A stretch of DNA of 64,000 nt from Knoellia remsis (GTDB lineage: Bacteria > Actinomycetota > Actinomycetes > Actinomycetales > Dermatophilaceae): the NCBI RefSeq assembly GCF_003002895.1, contig NZ_PVTI01000019.1, positions 1 through 64,000 of the forward strand, written 5' to 3'. The position numbers and the translations under genes are program-made. Below, piece after piece: positions 63,219-64,000 of the stretch. Each line of letters begins with the position of its first letter. The first letter of the stretch is position 1. Under the pieces are notes generated by a model. That model was not told where the DNA came from and searched no databases. It was given only the letters and a program-made list of their open reading frames with translations.

Positions 63219-63313
63219 GGGGTAGCCAGAGCCGCCGGGTCCGCACCGGTCGGGGTAGTCAGAGCCGCCGGGTCCCCACCGGTCGGGGTAGCCAGAGCCG
63301 CCGGGTCCGCGGG
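63219..63313. repeat. 33-bp tandem repeats containing the tRNA-Pro 3' end
   Basis: Units begin at 63219, 63252 and 63285. The unit includes GGGGTAGCCAGA, which is the end of the tRNA-Pro gene (63407-63418), followed by GCCGCCGGGTCC. The third copy also keeps the TC before it. They lie 90-190 bases downstream of the tRNA. Confidence 0.8.
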
Positions 63314-63363
63314 TCCGTCCCTGACCCCCGGGACCCGGACTCCCATCATCCGGCTCCCCCACG

Positions 63364-63401
63364 ACGATGCCCGCGTGCGCTTCGCGCATCGCGGGCATCG
63401 T
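63364..63401 (-). terminator. hairpin after tRNA-Pro
   Basis: ACGATGCCCGCG (63364-63375) and CGCGGGCATCGT (63390-63401) are inverted repeats and the inner TGCGC/GCGCA also pairs. It directly follows the tRNA on the minus strand. Confidence 0.6.
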
Positions 63402-63404
63402 TCG

Positions 63405-63478
63405 TCGGGGTAGCCAGATTCGAACTGGCGACCTTCCGCTCCCAAAGCGGACGCGCTACCAAGCTGCGCCATACCCCG
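63405..63478 (-). tRNA. tRNA-Pro (anticodon TGG)
   Basis: The minus strand folds as a cloverleaf: acceptor CGGGGTA/TACCCCG, anticodon stem TCCGC/GCGGA with loop TTTGGGA (anticodon TGG), and a T-arm with GTTCGAATC. CCA is not encoded (CGA follows). Confidence 0.95.
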
Positions 63479-63617
63479 GTCGGCCGCGCGCGGCATACGA
63501 CATGGTCGGGACACGAGGACGGTCCGACCGATTTCGGATCCCGCGCAGGCGGCCACTAGGCTAACCCCTGCTCCAGCGCCCACCGCGACCGTCTCGACTG
63601 CGGCAGGCAGGAGCGCG

Positions 63618-63690
63618 CGGGTGTAGCTCAATGGTAGAGCCTCAGTCTTCCAAACTGATTACGCGAGTTCGATTCTCGTCACCCGCTCCA
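63618..63690 (+). tRNA. tRNA-Gly (anticodon TCC), CCA encoded
   Basis: Acceptor GCGGGTG/CACCCGC, D-arm with GCTCAATGGTAGAGC, anticodon loop CTTCCAA (TCC), T-arm with GTTCGATTC, and CCA at 63688-63690. Confidence 0.95.
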
Positions 63691-63704
63691 CGCAGCAGCC
63701 GCGG

Positions 63705-64000
63705 TCAGTCCTGCCGCACAAGCAAGAGCTCGGTGACCGTGCGACCCGCGCGCCGACCCTTCGCCTCGAAGCCGTCCTGCGGACGCCACGCCGGCCGCTC
63801 CCCCTCGACGACACGCCACCCCCCGTGGTACGCGACCTGCTCGCGCACGTGGGCGGCATACACGTCGTGGTCGGTCGCGATCCGCAGCACGCCACCGCGC
63901 TCGAGCCGGTCGGCGAGGAGGGTGAGCGTGTGCTGCTGTATGAACCGACGCTTCGCGTGCCGGGCCTTCGGCCACGGGTCGGGGAAGAAGAGGTGCACCG
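63705..64000 (-). CDS. trmB: tRNA (guanine-N7-)-methyltransferase, C-terminal part
   Basis: The last 98 residues are in the window; the start lies beyond 64000. [20 protein letters not shown] is the hallmark of TrmB, which makes m7G46 in tRNA using S-adenosylmethionine. The C-terminus ends [11 protein letters not shown]. It is convergent with the tRNA-Gly gene. Confidence 0.93.
   Translation of the reverse strand, partial: VHLFFPDPWPKARHAKRRFIQQHTLTLLADRLERGGVLRIATDHDVYAAHVREQVAYHGGWRVVEGERPAWRPQDGFEAKGRRAGRTVTELLLVRQD

Noticed and set aside
63151-63404. A protein-coding gene in the repeat region after tRNA-Pro
   Set aside because: The open frames arise from the 33-base repeat and have no ribosome site or protein-like composition.

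Overview
The window is about 71% GC by eye. The genes are dense, many junctions are ATGA/GTGA overlaps, and GTG starts are frequent. The content is classically actinobacterial: an ESX-type VII secretion locus with mycosins, paired clpP1/clpP2, an ileS T-box with a very short stem I, and folC/DUF4233/ndk. The protein flavour fits Micrococcales, probably Intrasporangiaceae/Dermatophilaceae, but I cannot name the genus from the sequence alone.

Layout. 0-5 kb: end of an HNH endonuclease, a divergent MFS/ArsR-like pair, ndk, DUF4233, an L7/L12-like membrane protein and a CDF-like transporter. 5-14 kb: a WYL regulator divergent from a drug exporter, folC, a fatty-acid hydroxylase-like protein, and ileS behind a T-box. 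14-19 kb: a cobalamin riboswitch driving a membrane-anchored DUF4430 protein and the three parts of an ECF importer, probably for cobalamin or a related corrinoid. 19-21.7 kb: a Nudix-like protein, an acyltransferase and a lower-GC patch. 21.6-36.2 kb: the type VII secretion locus (eccC, two eccD, eccB, two mycosins, two WXG100 proteins and two more likely secreted proteins). 36-44 kb: valS, a predicted papain-like peptidase and a DUF4129-MoxR-DUF58 operon. 44-49 kb: a GH89 alpha-N-acetylglucosaminidase divergent from a ROK regulator, then a DUF2975/HTH pair. 49-60 kb: clpX, terC under a yybP-ykoY (Mn) riboswitch, clpP2, clpP1, an MFS/LacI pair, a GH109-like enzyme, an SRPBCC protein and trigger factor. 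60-64 kb: an M43 metalloprotease, a Trk/Ktr potassium system whose membrane subunit is frameshifted, tRNA-Pro, tRNA-Gly and the end of trmB.

The most striking signal is not a gene. The exact octamer GTATGCCG occurs about 64 times by my hand count, 32 in each orientation and roughly once per kilobase. Base composition predicts about two. It sits in coding DNA, where it forces rare codons, and as inverted pairs in long palindromes between convergent genes. This is how DNA uptake sequences behave in Neisseria and Pasteurellaceae. The intergenic regions also carry several families of tandem or dispersed hairpin repeats.
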